Source: Adiantum capillus-veneris (Eukaryota; Streptophyta; Polypodiopsida; Polypodiales; Pteridaceae). From it: DNA of 64,000 nt. Location: contig CM043949.1 of assembly GCA_014529385.2 (NCBI GenBank), forward strand, positions 107,793,054 through 107,857,053. The letters are read 5' to 3'. Below are positions 42,265 through 52,250 of the stretch, in pieces. Position 1 is the stretch's first letter. Every line of letters begins with the position of its first letter. Position numbers and translations under genes: made by a program. The notes beneath the pieces are model-generated. The model saw only the letters and a program-made list of their open reading frames with translations, ran no database searches and had not been told where the DNA came from.

Positions 42265-43292
42265 CCTAGCCGAACATGATCTTTAGTGGTCACATAAGAG
42301 GTAAACCACTCCTTGTTTGGAGACACATGAAATGATGCCCTTGAGTCTATAATCCAGTCATTTCCATCAGATGCTGTAAGAAGAGTTGAGTCCATTGTAT
42401 TCTTCAAGAAGTAGATGTCTCCTGACACTCGACTGTCATCCTCTGCAACAGTGTTTGTCACATTTATTTCTTGAATCTTCACTGAGGACTTGTTCTTCTC
42501 ACCATGGTCTTCAGCTTTCTCTTTGCCTTTTTCTGCTTTCCATTCTCTGCAGTCTCTTTTCAAATGACCCTTCTTGCCACAATGGTAGCATTCTATGTCA
42601 CTCTTGCCTTTAGCACTGCGGGACTTTCTACGAGACTGATTCCTCTTTCCACCTTTGTACTTTTCTTTGGTCCTTCCCCTGACAACTAAGGCTGTTCCTT
42701 TGCCTTTGTCCATTGTCTTTCTATTGGTTTCTTCAGTAAGCAGACTTCCTTCTACACCTGCTATGTTCAAACCATCTGGAGGTGCAGAATTAATCAAAGC
42801 TGTGCAAAAAGTGTCCCAACTTTCCGGCAATGTGATCAACAGGAACATAGCTCTAACAGGTTCATCAAACTTGACACCTTGAGCTGACAACTGACTATAG
42901 ATTGTGTTGAATTCATTCAGATGATTGGACATAGGTGTCCCTTCTTTCATCTTCAAGTCAACAAGCTTCTTAAGCCAGTATACCTGTGAAGCTGCACTCT
43001 GCTTCTCATAAAGATCACTCAGCTTTAACCATGCTTGATACGCCGACATCTCGTCTGCTACATTGAAGTAAACGCTTTCTGCCAAAGTCAACATAATGGT
43101 AGAAAGTGCCAATTCATCCATTTCGCTCCATTCATCTTCGTCCATATCTTCTGGTTTTATCCCCTTGAGCTTTATAGGTTTTATCTGCTTCTTTTGTACC
43201 AGCATGTGCCAAATCTGCTTCTTCCACAATGGGAAATTGGTTCAATCCAGCTTCTTGATATTGTAAAGAGCAGTGTCCTGTGATCCAGCCAT
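42213..43292 (-). pseudogene. Copia gag and protease N-terminus
   Basis: The likely start is ATG 43292-43290 (MAGSQDTALYNIKKLD); a TGA follows at 43244-43242 and the same frame continues with FPLWKKQIWHMLVQKKQ. Gag blocks are SEMDELALSTIMLTLAESVY, AYQAWLKLSDLYEKQSAASQ and LITLPESWDTF. The zinc knuckle is CYHCGKKGHLKRDC. The protease active site reads WIIDSRASFHVSPNKEWF: DSR replaces the invariant DSG, so the protease is probably inactive. Confidence 0.88.
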
Positions 43293-44372
43293 AGCTACGC
43301 TTCATAGTAGTTTACTTTCCTGGGAAAAATTCGCCAGAGTTTCCCCTATAAACTGACCTCTGAACCAATATCAACCTGTCAAATGAACCAAGAAAGCTTC
43401 AGATTCTGCAGAAATTTTGATAGAGTCTCCTTTGTAAAATGGCTCTGGTGTACTCAAAAAACAGACCAAAAACAGCTCAAAAAACCACTCCTCTCTGACA
43501 CTGTAAGCTGCGGGTAAATCTGTCCTGCACCTGTACTGTCTCTCCTTGTCCTATCACTGTCCTGTAAGCATAGACTGCGACAATGCCTCAACGGCAGTAA
43601 AGCAAAGATGCAATCCCAACTGTCTAACTCACAGTCAATACATCCTAGCTGCCTATCTAAGGGTGCTCGAGGGATCTCTCCAAGACCTGTATCACCGAAA
43701 GGATCTCAACATTCGAGAATCCCCCAGCTCAATAAAACCTCACCGACCCTCAACAAAGGCTGCAGTAAATCTGACAGTACATAGACTTCCCACAAAGTCA
43801 TACATCCACAAATTTCCCACTATATGTTGTAACCGCTGCGACGGTTGTTTGCTGCGTGACTCACAGCCAGCAAACCCTCAACAAACATACATCATCTCTG
43901 ACAATACATCCCATGTGGAAGTACCTACAATGTCAGGATGAAATCTGGAATATCAAGCAGCAAATACAAGCTACCTGATGAACTAGTAGATGTCGCCTAC
44001 AGTCTGTGTGTAGATGCGCCCGTGTCGTATGTGACACGCCTCCAAGAACTGTGAGCCGTCCTTCGATGTGTAGACAGCCACAAATCAGCACTCTGGGAGT
44101 GCCGATATCCTTAGCACCTGCAGTCGTAAGCCGAAACCCCAAATTTGCAGAGTCGGATCTGCACCCGCCGAGACCACGTAGTCGAAAATGGCCTGCGCAG
44201 AACTTTGTCAAAGCCGAACGGTGGCGGAGATGACCTCAGAATGAAATTCTGAGAACACCAGGTCCTACGGGTTCTCCCACAGGATTTGGGGCCGTGTCTT
44301 CGCCTGTCGAATTTCACTCCAATCTGAGCTGGTGACTCTACCTCCTGTAGTGCTGCCCCGAGCCTCGATCTG
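43293..44372 (-). other. Leader of the nested copia, no gene
   Basis: About 1.08 kb separates the gag start from the primer-binding site. Open frames on both strands here (for example plus 43546-43941) have no recognisable domain and are taken as chance. Confidence 0.6.
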
Positions 44373-44373
44373 A

Positions 44374-44385
44374 GCTTTGATACCA
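44374..44385 (-). other. Primer-binding site of the nested copia
   Basis: The plus strand reads GCTTTGATACCA next to the LTR, so the minus strand reads TGGTATCAAAGC, an initiator tRNA-Met type site with one difference from gypsy-3. Confidence 0.85.
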
Positions 44386-44387
44386 GT

Positions 44388-44581
44388 TGAAGGAGTACGA
44401 GCGGAAGTGTGACGAGAGAGAGAGAGTGCGAGAAGAAGAGCACGACGATATGGTGAACTCGCTCTACTGTAATGTGTAGAGCATAGTGAGTTCTTATTAG
44501 GTTTTTACAAAAGAATATGTGTACATACCTGGCGGCCCGCCCACTTACCTGGGCGACCACATTGGGCTTTATACCCCAACA
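44388..44581 (-). repeat. 5' LTR of the nested copia
   Basis: Same length and ends as 39013-39206, with one substitution inside the GAGAGA stretch (GCGAG against GAGAG). Confidence 0.95.
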
Positions 44582-44584
44582 TAT

Positions 44585-45253
44585 GTTATCCTAGGGGCAC
44601 CATGGTTTGATCGCATGGCTGCCAACATGAAGTTCCCTAAAATGAGAATCTACTTCACCTACAGGGGAAAGAACATGTATATAGATGCTAGTGAGCGTGG
44701 TCGCACTATTCCACTTGTAAATTCTCTTGCTTTTGATAAGTCAATGAAGAGCTCAATTTCTGCGTACATGAGTTTTGTCAAAGAGTCTCTAAAAGATACT
44801 AATGTTTCATCAAATGTAAATGGTAGGAATCAAGAAGAGTTAGACTTGTTTAATTTTCTAAAAGGATTCCAAGATGTGTTCATCGATGATATCCCTATGG
44901 ACTTACCTCCAAAACGAGGGGATGATGACCATCGTATTGAGCTCCTTCCTTGAAGCTCACCAGCTAACAAGCCTCCTTATCGAGTCTCACAAGCTCAACA
45001 AGAGGAGATCATGAGGCAAGTACAAGAGCTGGTAGACAAAGGGATGGTGAGGCCTAGTTCCTCTCCCTTTTGTTCTCCAGTCCTTTTAGTGCAAAAGAAA
45101 GATGGTACATACCGTATGTGTGTGGACTATCGAGCACTAAACCATATCACTATTAAAAATAGATTTCCCGTACCTCGGGTAGAAGATCTGTTTGATAAGC
45201 TACAAGGATCGACCTACTTCAGTAGGATTGACCTTAAGAGTGGCTATCATTAA
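44585..45253 (+). pseudogene. Protease C-terminus and RT N-terminus of gypsy-3
   Basis: The frame resumes the protease with VILGAPWFDRMAANM and runs through a spacer to DVFIDDIPMDLPPKRGDDDH. A TGA at 44951-44953 interrupts it; the same frame then gives [54 protein letters not shown] and [11 protein letters not shown], ending at TAA 45251-45253 where glutamine is expected (a C to T change). Confidence 0.88.
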
Positions 45254-46200
45254 ATAAGGATAGTGGATGAAGATATCTTAAAGACCGCGTTTCGCACAAT
45301 GTTTGGTCTTTATGAATATCTAGTCATGCCTTTTGGCTTGACTAATGCACCAGCTACGTTCAATCGTTTGATGGAGAAAATTTTTAGACCATACCGCAAA
45401 TTCACTGGAGTGTTCTTTGATGATATCATCATCTACTCCAAGTCTTTGGAGGAACATAAGCAACATCTCCAAGTGATTTTTCAAGCATTGAGGGAGAACA
45501 AGTTTTTTCTCAACCAAAAGAAAAGCGGATTCTTCCTTCAAGAGATTCAATACCTAGGTCATATTATCTCTAAAGATGGTATCCAAATGGATCCATCAAA
45601 GTTAGAGGTAATAAAAGCATGGCCTAACCCAAGAAATCTACATGAGCTAAGAAGCTCTGTTGGTATGTGCGCATACTATAGACGCTTCATAGCAAAATTC
45701 TCTCATGTAGTAGGACCATTACACGACTTAACTAAGAAGAACGTTAACTTTGTATGGACTGCTAAGGAGCAAAATGCTTTTGAAAAGCTCAAAGAGAAGC
45801 TTACTTCCCAACCAGTCCTCATGCTTCCGGATCTCTCAAAGCCATTTGAGGTCCAATGTGATGCTTGTGGTGATTGCCTTGGAGCAGTTTTGCTTCAAGA
45901 AGGGCATGCCATAGCATATGAGAGCCGAAGGCTCAATATTGATGAACGAGTCTTGGGCATTTATGAGAAAGAGCTTTTAGCTGTTCTACATGCCCTAGAC
46001 ACATGGAAGCACTACCTATTGGGGACTCCATTTATCCTACGAACCGACCACCAAAGTCTCAAGTATTTCATGACGCAAACCAAGCTTTCCGACAAACAAA
46101 TGAGGTGGGCAAATTTTCTTTCGCAATTTGATTTCCATATTGCTCACATAGCTGGTAAGCAATAATCAAGTGGTCGATGCACTTTCACGATGACCCAAAG
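45254..46200 (+). pseudogene. Reverse transcriptase and RNase H of gypsy-3
   Basis: From 45254 the same frame continues: KTAFRTMFGLYEYLVMPFGL, TNAPATFNRLMEKIF and the catalytic GVFFDDIIIYSKS. YLGHIISKDGIQMDPSKLEV, then RNase H PFEVQCDACGDCLGAVLLQE, YEKELLAVLHALDTWKHYLL and LRTDHQSLKYFMTQ. At 46160 an extra base shifts the frame just before the DALSR block, and a TGA replaces an arginine codon near 46190. Confidence 0.9.
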
Positions 46201-46208
46201 TTAATGCG

Positions 46209-47692
46209 GTGTCTATAGCTACTCACAATGATCTATCCTGTATGATAGATGAGTATGCTACTGACCCTGACTTTAGAGACATAATGTCAGCCCTTGCTTT
46301 GGGGAAGAAAGAGGAACCATTCACCTTGCAGGATGGTTATCTTCTCCACGGCAATAGGCTATGTGTTACCCATTCCCTTCGTGAGAAATTTATGTATGAA
46401 TCCCATGCTCCTCCATATGCGGGGCATAGAGGTATTCAACCTACTCTCCGAGGAGTAGAGACGTACTTCTATTGGCCTACCATGAAAGTGGACATACAAG
46501 AGTATGTTTCAAAATGTGTAGTATGCCAAAAGACCAAGTATGATAGAGGGAAGCAACCTGGATTACTCCAGCCATTGCCTATTCCAAATTCACCATGGGA
46601 GAGTATATCCATGGATTTCATCTTTGGATTACCCAAGTCTATCCATGGGAATACAGGAATATGGACAATAGTTGACAGGTTTAGCAAGCAAGCACATTTT
46701 ATTCCTGTCAAAAAGACTATTAAGGCACATCAAATGGCAACTCTCTTCATATCTCATATTTTCAAGCACCATGGATTACCCACATCCATCGTGTCAGATA
46801 GAGATCCTAGAATGACCAGTAATTTCTGGAAAGGTCTCTTTGACAATCTAGGAACAAGATTGAATTTCTCTTCGCCCTATCACCCACAAACGGATGGCCA
46901 AAGTGAGATAGCCAATCTCACGATACTCGATCTACTCAAGACTTATGTTACCGAAGTAGATCAACGCTCACAATGGGAAAAGTACTTACCTCTTGTAGAG
47001 TATGCCTACAATAATACTGTACATACCTCTACGGGAAAAGCATCTTTTGAGATCATTGAGGGAAGACCTAAAAGTCCCTTGCTACTCAAAGTACATGGGA
47101 AGATCTTCGCCGCCGATGAGTATAGCCGTGACCTACAAGAATCTTTTCAAAAGATTAGGGAGGCTATATCCATATCTCAACAAAGGCAAAAAGCTGCTGC
47201 TGATAAGCACAGAAGAGTCTTAATGTTCAAAAAAATGATTGGGTCTTACTCAAGTTTCCTAAGGCTCGATTAAGGCAAACGACGGGCAAAAATCCTACGG
47301 GCCATCAAAAGTATTATGCTAAACTAGCAGAAAGATACTATGGTCCTTTCCAAATCTTGAAGCCCATCAATGAGACGGCTTATCAACTCAAGTTGCCCAA
47401 CCATTGGATCATACACAATGCCTTTCATGTAAGCCTTCTTAAGCCCTACAAAGGAGAGCCACCAACTGAACCAATTATTGAAGACCCTCCCGAAGTTGAA
47501 GACCAAGAAGAGGTGCTACAACCCGAAGCTGTTCTTCAGCATGAAGACAAGGTTATACGACATGGTAAGGTTATCCGACGGTATCTTATTAAGTTCAAAA
47601 ATTATCCTTTTGAAGATGCTAGATGGATGCAAGGAATACAGCTTGAGGATATTATGAACCTTGTCAATGCTTACAATGCTACATTAGAGTAA
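46209..47692 (+). pseudogene. Integrase with chromodomain-like tail (gypsy-3)
   Basis: The zinc-binding region is HAPPYAGHRGIQPTLRGVET ending CVVCQKTK. The D-D-E core is SMDFIFGLPKS, IVSDRDPRMTSNFW and DGQSEIAN. Near 47240 a one-base change in a run of A shifts the frame; it continues as [54 protein letters not shown] and a chromodomain-like tail ([26 protein letters not shown]), ending at 47692. The tail resembles that of gypsy-1, so both are chromovirus-like. Confidence 0.9.
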
Positions 47693-48051
47693 AAAAATGT
47701 ACAAATTTCTTTTAAATGACTCATGTTTTTGTCTTATAAGACTAGTCCTCTTTTTAATTGTGCACAAATTTAACTAGTATGCATGCTTAGAATCATGTTT
47801 GTGATGACGAGGTCTCTCAAACACCAAGTAGAATTTGTCACTCTACTTTGGGAGAATGAAATGGACTAAAGAGTAGACATGCTTGCGGCAGCTATGTCTC
47901 CCAAGCACCAAATGGATTAGTCATCCATCTTGGAAAGATGTCGTAGGGTAAAAAGGGATCCTCTACCCGCTAAGTAAAATTGACTAATGACTAAGGCTTT
48001 ATCTCTTCTACCTCATAGTCGAGGACGACTATGATTTCAAGAGAAAGGTAA
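47693..48051 (+). other. 3' untranslated part and purine tract of gypsy-3
   Basis: No coding frame. CAAGAGAAAGGTAA directly precedes the 3' LTR and is the likely polypurine tract. Confidence 0.7.
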
Positions 48052-49089
48052 TGTCATAAAATCTAATATCTAATATCTAACCAACCCAAATGATTTTCTC
48101 ATATTAAATTGATCACTTAATGTGGGAGAATAAACGGGAACAAGTGTTAAGATATAGACATGTGCTTATAGATCTATCTCAACATGGGGCCAATGGTAAA
48201 GGGGCCCAAATGAGAGATGGTCTATCAAAGAGCAAGGCTAACAAATGGAGCATAATAACTTAGGGTTAGCTTCATTGAAGACGTCCAATAATGTGTGTAA
48301 AAGGACTTTGACCTTAGGTAAGCTAGGGCTGAGCTTGAGGCGCGGGAACCCGACCCAGCTCGAGGTGCTTGTCCTGCTTGTCATGCTTGATGACTAAGGT
48401 GCTTGAGGTGCTTGATGATTGTGTGCTATGCAAAATGCAAGAGCTCCCTCTCCTTCTCCATGCAAGTAGAGGTTGAGAGCCTACACCAACACTCTTGGAT
48501 ATGGAGTGCAAATCCAACCAAGAGCCATGCTTCAATGCTTAAGCTTGCCATCTCCTGCTTCTTCATTACTATGCTATTATGTATGCTAGCAACAAGAGTT
48601 ATGATAAGTGAGGAACTAATTCTTTCTCCTACGAAATGTTTCTTCTTCCTCTTCCCTACCCTCATTCCCTGCTAGCTCTCTCCACCTTCGAAGGTGTTTG
48701 AGGTCTTGGGACTGAGGCTTGGGATAGTTAAAGCTTTCTTCAAGTTTATGTTATGTTTGTGATGCATGAAGCTTTCCATCTTCATTGCATCACCTAGGTC
48801 ACAAGGAACACAAAGATTGTATTGTAACAAGTCTCTCTTAATGGGAGAAATCATAATACAAATGCCTATTGGAGGGGGGACCGGCTCCACATAAATCCGG
48901 TCCTCAACTGTTGTCATGTTCTCTAAATTCTCTCTCTTGCAAAATTATTGTTCATGCCAAGTTAACTAATTGCTATGATTATGTTGCTATCTTCAACTAT
49001 GTTCACCCGCTATGCTCACAAAGTCATTTCTCAAAAGTACTTTCATTAATTTCCGCTACTCTCAAGTTAAATAGGCCAATTCCATTACA
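48052..49089 (+). repeat. 3' LTR of gypsy-3
   Basis: Same length as the 5' LTR with about twelve substitutions and no visible gap. It is followed by the second GTTGT. Confidence 0.97.
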
Positions 49090-49094
49090 GTTGT
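49090..49094. repeat. Target-site duplication GTTGT (right)
   Basis: Matches 35900-35904. Confidence 0.9.
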
Positions 49095-49732
49095 CACCAC
49101 TACCAGCCTTCTTCTTTGCACCAGCACACTTGATCCCACCAACCTTGTTAGCACCAACCTTCCTGTCACCATCAACCTTCTCTTCAACCTCGCTAAAATT
49201 TTCACCACCAGACACATTAATAGCATCATCAAACTCACCAACAGAATTTTCACCTCCAGCTTTCACTTCAGTGTGCTCAACATTTGCAGGTGACTTCTTA
49301 TCACCAACCTTTTCTTTGCCAACCTTTCTATATGCAGCATTGTCATTAGCAACCCCAACTTGAGGTGCCTTGGGATAAGCACTATGGTATGCCACATTCA
49401 CTAAGAAACACATTTGCACTCATGTTGCCTCCATCTAGGTCTATGACCTCATTAACCCTCTCTCCTTGTCTCAAGACCCCCTTCCTCTCTTCAATGTTCA
49501 CAGTATTGTCAGCATCAAAAGCATCCTCATTGTGCATAGCACTGTCCAAGACCTCTTGCCATGCCTGAAATCCTTTTCCCTCCATAGTAATAGCACCGAG
49601 GTCCTCCAACTTTTCATTTACATTCTTCCATGTATCATCATGTTGGAACATGTTGGAAGCAGCCGAGTTTTTATGAAATTTTGATTTTATGGGCCTCAGA
49701 GCCCATCCCATGTTTGTGAACCCCAACAACAC
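49095..49732 (-). pseudogene. Phosphatase-like gene, middle exon, proximal part
   Basis: Minus-strand coding sequence starts near 49740 after a possible acceptor (TGTAG) with LLGFTNMGWALRPIKSKFHK, HDDTWKNVNEKLEDLGAI and FQAWQEVLDSAMHNEDAFDA. A frameshift near 49390 leads to YPKAPQVGVANDNAAYRK and the acidic stretch ENSVGEFDDAINVSGGENFS up to AKKKAGSGDN, where gypsy-3 is inserted. It continues at 35904 with NFVSFIEKATGDKLACVEDK in the same frame. I recognise no domain in this part. Confidence 0.55.
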
Positions 49733-49926
49733 TTCCTCTACCTACATTCACCAAAAGAGGAAACACAAGTTTTGATCACATGAGATGCACAAGTAACCCA
49801 AAAAAATTCCATGCAAAAAGAAATCGTAGTAAAAAATGGATTGTCCCAAAATCCAAGCCTTTGCTTCCACGAGAAATTACAACCAGATTTATCAGAGACT
49901 ACATTCGAATGCAATATTTAACTAAA

Positions 49927-50157
49927 TCATAGAGGATGGTATAGGTGTCTACATGCTAGCATGAAGCTCCCCCCGACTATAGAAGCCTCCAAGGACTCCT
50001 CACAAGTCACAATGGTGCCAAACACATGGATTGTGTTCTTTGCATTGAGGGTATGCAGCCTTGGAAACAAACTGAATGTCTTACCATTCCTAGCATCGAC
50101 AATCTTTTTCTGCACAAAATCATAATGTATTTTCTCTTTCATGCTCTCATTTTGCAA
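49927..50157 (-). pseudogene. Phosphatase-like gene, upstream exon candidate
   Basis: The frame reads MKEKIHYDFVQKKIVDARNG, SLFPRLHTLNAKNTIHVFGT and SIVGGSFMLA. A donor-like GT follows in GCTAGCAT|GTAGAC near 49952. Its place between the 100-bp array and the middle exon, on the same strand, suggests that it belongs to the same gene; similarity is not established. Confidence 0.4.
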
Positions 50158-50299
50158 AAGCTGTTTATACTCTTCTGAAAAAATATTTCAAAGGATTAAA
50201 CATAAATATGCAAGGAAGTATCAAACTAAGGGAATAGCAAAGCCATTGGAAATTACTCAAGTGTACAAAAAGTTCTACATTAAATAATAGAACCAAAGA

Positions 50300-51440
50300 G
50301 AGCCAAACAATCAACAAACCTCAAGAAGTGCTAGGAAGTACTGGACGCTCAATAAGTACCAAGATGATAAATAGCCAAATTGATCAAACAACAACAAAGA
50401 GAGCCAAAGCACCAAAAGCCTCAAGACACGCCAAGAAGTACCAAATGATTTAAAAGTACCAAGATGATAAAGTATGAAATTATCAAAAGGCACCAAGGAA
50501 ATCCAAAGCACTAAAAAACCTCAAGATGTGCCTAGAAGTACCAAACGACTGAAAAGTACCAAGGTGAAAAAGTCTCAAATCATCAAATAGCACCAAAGGG
50601 AGCAAAGCCCGATAACCTCTAAAGTGTTTGAAAGTACCGAACAAGTACAAAATACCACGATGAAAAAGTATCATATTATCAAACAACACCAAAGAGAGTC
50701 AAAGCATTAAATAACCTCACGAAGTATCAAATGATTTAAAAGTACCTTGGTGACAAACTACCAAGTTTACTAGCAATACCAAACAATCAAAAAATCTCAA
50801 GAAGTGCCATGAAGTACCAAAAAATTGAAAAGTACTAAGAATAAAGAATACCAAATCATCAAACAACACTAAAGGGAGCCAAAGCATTAAAAAGTCAAGA
50901 AGGTGTTTAGAAGTACCAAACGACAAAAAAGTACCAAGGTGAGAAGTACCAAATAATTAAGCAATAGTAAAGGTAGTTAAAGAACTTATGAAGTGCTTGG
51001 AAGTACCAAATGACTAAAAAATCTCAAGGTGACAGAGTACCAAATTATCAAACAACATCAAAGAGAGCCAAAAAATCAAATAGGACCAAAGGATTTAAAA
51101 AAATCAAGAAGTGCCACAAAGTTCCAAATGATTTAGAACGTTACAAGAAGTATAAAAAATACCAAATTATCAAATAACACCAAGGAGATTCAAACAACCA
51201 AACAACCTCAAGAAGTGCCAACATATTAAATAGCACCAAAAGTGCACAAAAGTATCTTTCTATCAAGAAAGCCAAGCAACCAAAAATCTCAAGCAGTTCC
51301 CCCGAAAGTACCAAAGATACCTAGTGAGAACCTTGTGCTTGATAATATAACAAATAACCAAACACCATCAAAGAGAGCCACACATCAAAAAATAAAAGAA
51401 GTTCCAAGAGGTATCCAAGAGATTGATAAAGTACCAAACT
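50300..51440 (-). repeat. Tandem array, period about 90-115 bp, TTTGGTAC-rich on the minus strand
   Basis: The plus-strand unit CCTCAAGAAGTGCCAAGAAG followed by TACCAAATGATTTAAAAGTA, a GTACCAAATTATCAAACAAC-like part and ACCAAAGAGAGCCAAAGCA recurs about twelve times, with starts near 50318, 50428, 50519, 50614, 50714, 50796, 50893, 50985, 51100, 51207, 51288 and 51391. The motif GTACCAAA is shared with the 190-bp array, but the rest of the unit is different. Confidence 0.82.
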
Positions 51441-51549
51441 GAACATAACTTGCACAAACATAATCACCAAATGATCAATGAGCAGCAAGAGTGAACAAAC
51501 ATAAACACCAAATGGTCATTAAGAAAAACAACAATAATAGTATCCAAAT

Positions 51550-52250
51550 AGTGTAGAACCACAAGGGTAGACTACCTCTTGGTGATGAAGCTCTAATTTT
51601 AGCCTCTTCATCTCATCAAAAACTCCATGTCACTACAACAATTACCTACTCGTAGGCCAATTCAACCTCCACCTCATTATCTCATCCAAGGCAACAAGAA
51701 TCTCTTGTAGATGATGTTCATGTTGCACTTCCAAGGAGGCGATATCTTCCATTATGCTTATTGCAACACTTTCTTTACCACCATACACCAACAACTCATC
51801 CTTCTTCTCCTAGATGAAAGCCTTAAGATCAGTCAAATGTGCCAATGTATCCAACCCATTCCATGGCATCCTTTCAACAATTGTATCTAAATCAACAACA
51901 TAATTTGCAATTGGCTTTGAATAGAGATCCCGTTTTTGAGTGCAGAGTTGCTTCCACTTTGTGTCATACGAGGCTTCTTGTCAACATGTTGTTGACCTCC
52001 ATGGGAGGCACCGTTGATTCTCCTTTAGGTTTCAAGTTTTCTCTCCATCCTTGCAAGATTTCTCTTACAGTGGTTTACTACGCCCTCATTGAAGTGAGCC
52101 CATGCCATCTTATGGCCTCTAGGGTCCTTTGTGACTGCATGGCATCTCTCATAAGAATAACGCCGTGCTAACTTGCCTATTATTTTTCCACACGAGGGGG
52201 AGCTTGATATACCTTGTAGTATAAAAACTTGCAATCATTATACATATGCG
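51550..52250 (-). pseudogene. Unrecognised coding-like sequence
   Basis: Minus-strand reading from about 52235 gives YERCHAVTKDPRGHKMAWAH and FNEGVVNHCKRNLARMERKL; another frame at about 51940-51640 gives DLYSKPIANYVVDLDTIVER, MPWNGLDTLAHLTDLKAFI, then after a TAG EKKDELLVYGGKESVAISIM and EDIASLEVQHEHHLQEILVA. The amino-acid pattern is coding-like but I know no family. It lies upstream, in the sense direction, of the 100-bp array and may be an exon of the same minus-strand gene or of a transposon. Confidence 0.35.

Larger units (their letters stand above)
39013..44581 (-). mobile_element. Ty1/copia element nested in gypsy-3
   Basis: The 194-bp LTRs (39013-39206 and 44388-44581) differ at one position. 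The minus-strand order is primer-binding site, leader, gag, protease, integrase, RT, RNase H, polypurine tract; integrase before RT defines copia. The flanks are GATGT (39008-39012) and TATGT (44582-44586), a five-base target duplication with one change. It carries several frame lesions despite its nearly identical LTRs. Confidence 0.96.
35905..49089 (+). mobile_element. Complete Ty3/gypsy element (gypsy-3) with nested copia
   Basis: The element has 1,038-bp LTRs (35905-36942 and 48052-49089) with TG..CA ends, a tRNA-Met primer-binding site, gag, protease, RT, RNase H, integrase and a chromodomain-like tail, flanked by the target duplication GTTGT (35900-35904 and 49090-49094). The LTRs differ at about twelve positions (about 1.2%). 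Without the 5,569-bp copia element and its duplicated target the element is about 7.6 kb. It landed in an exon of the phosphatase-like gene. Confidence 0.96.

Noticed and set aside
43546-43941. 131-residue plus-strand frame
   Set aside because: It is antisense in the leader of the nested copia and has no recognisable motif.
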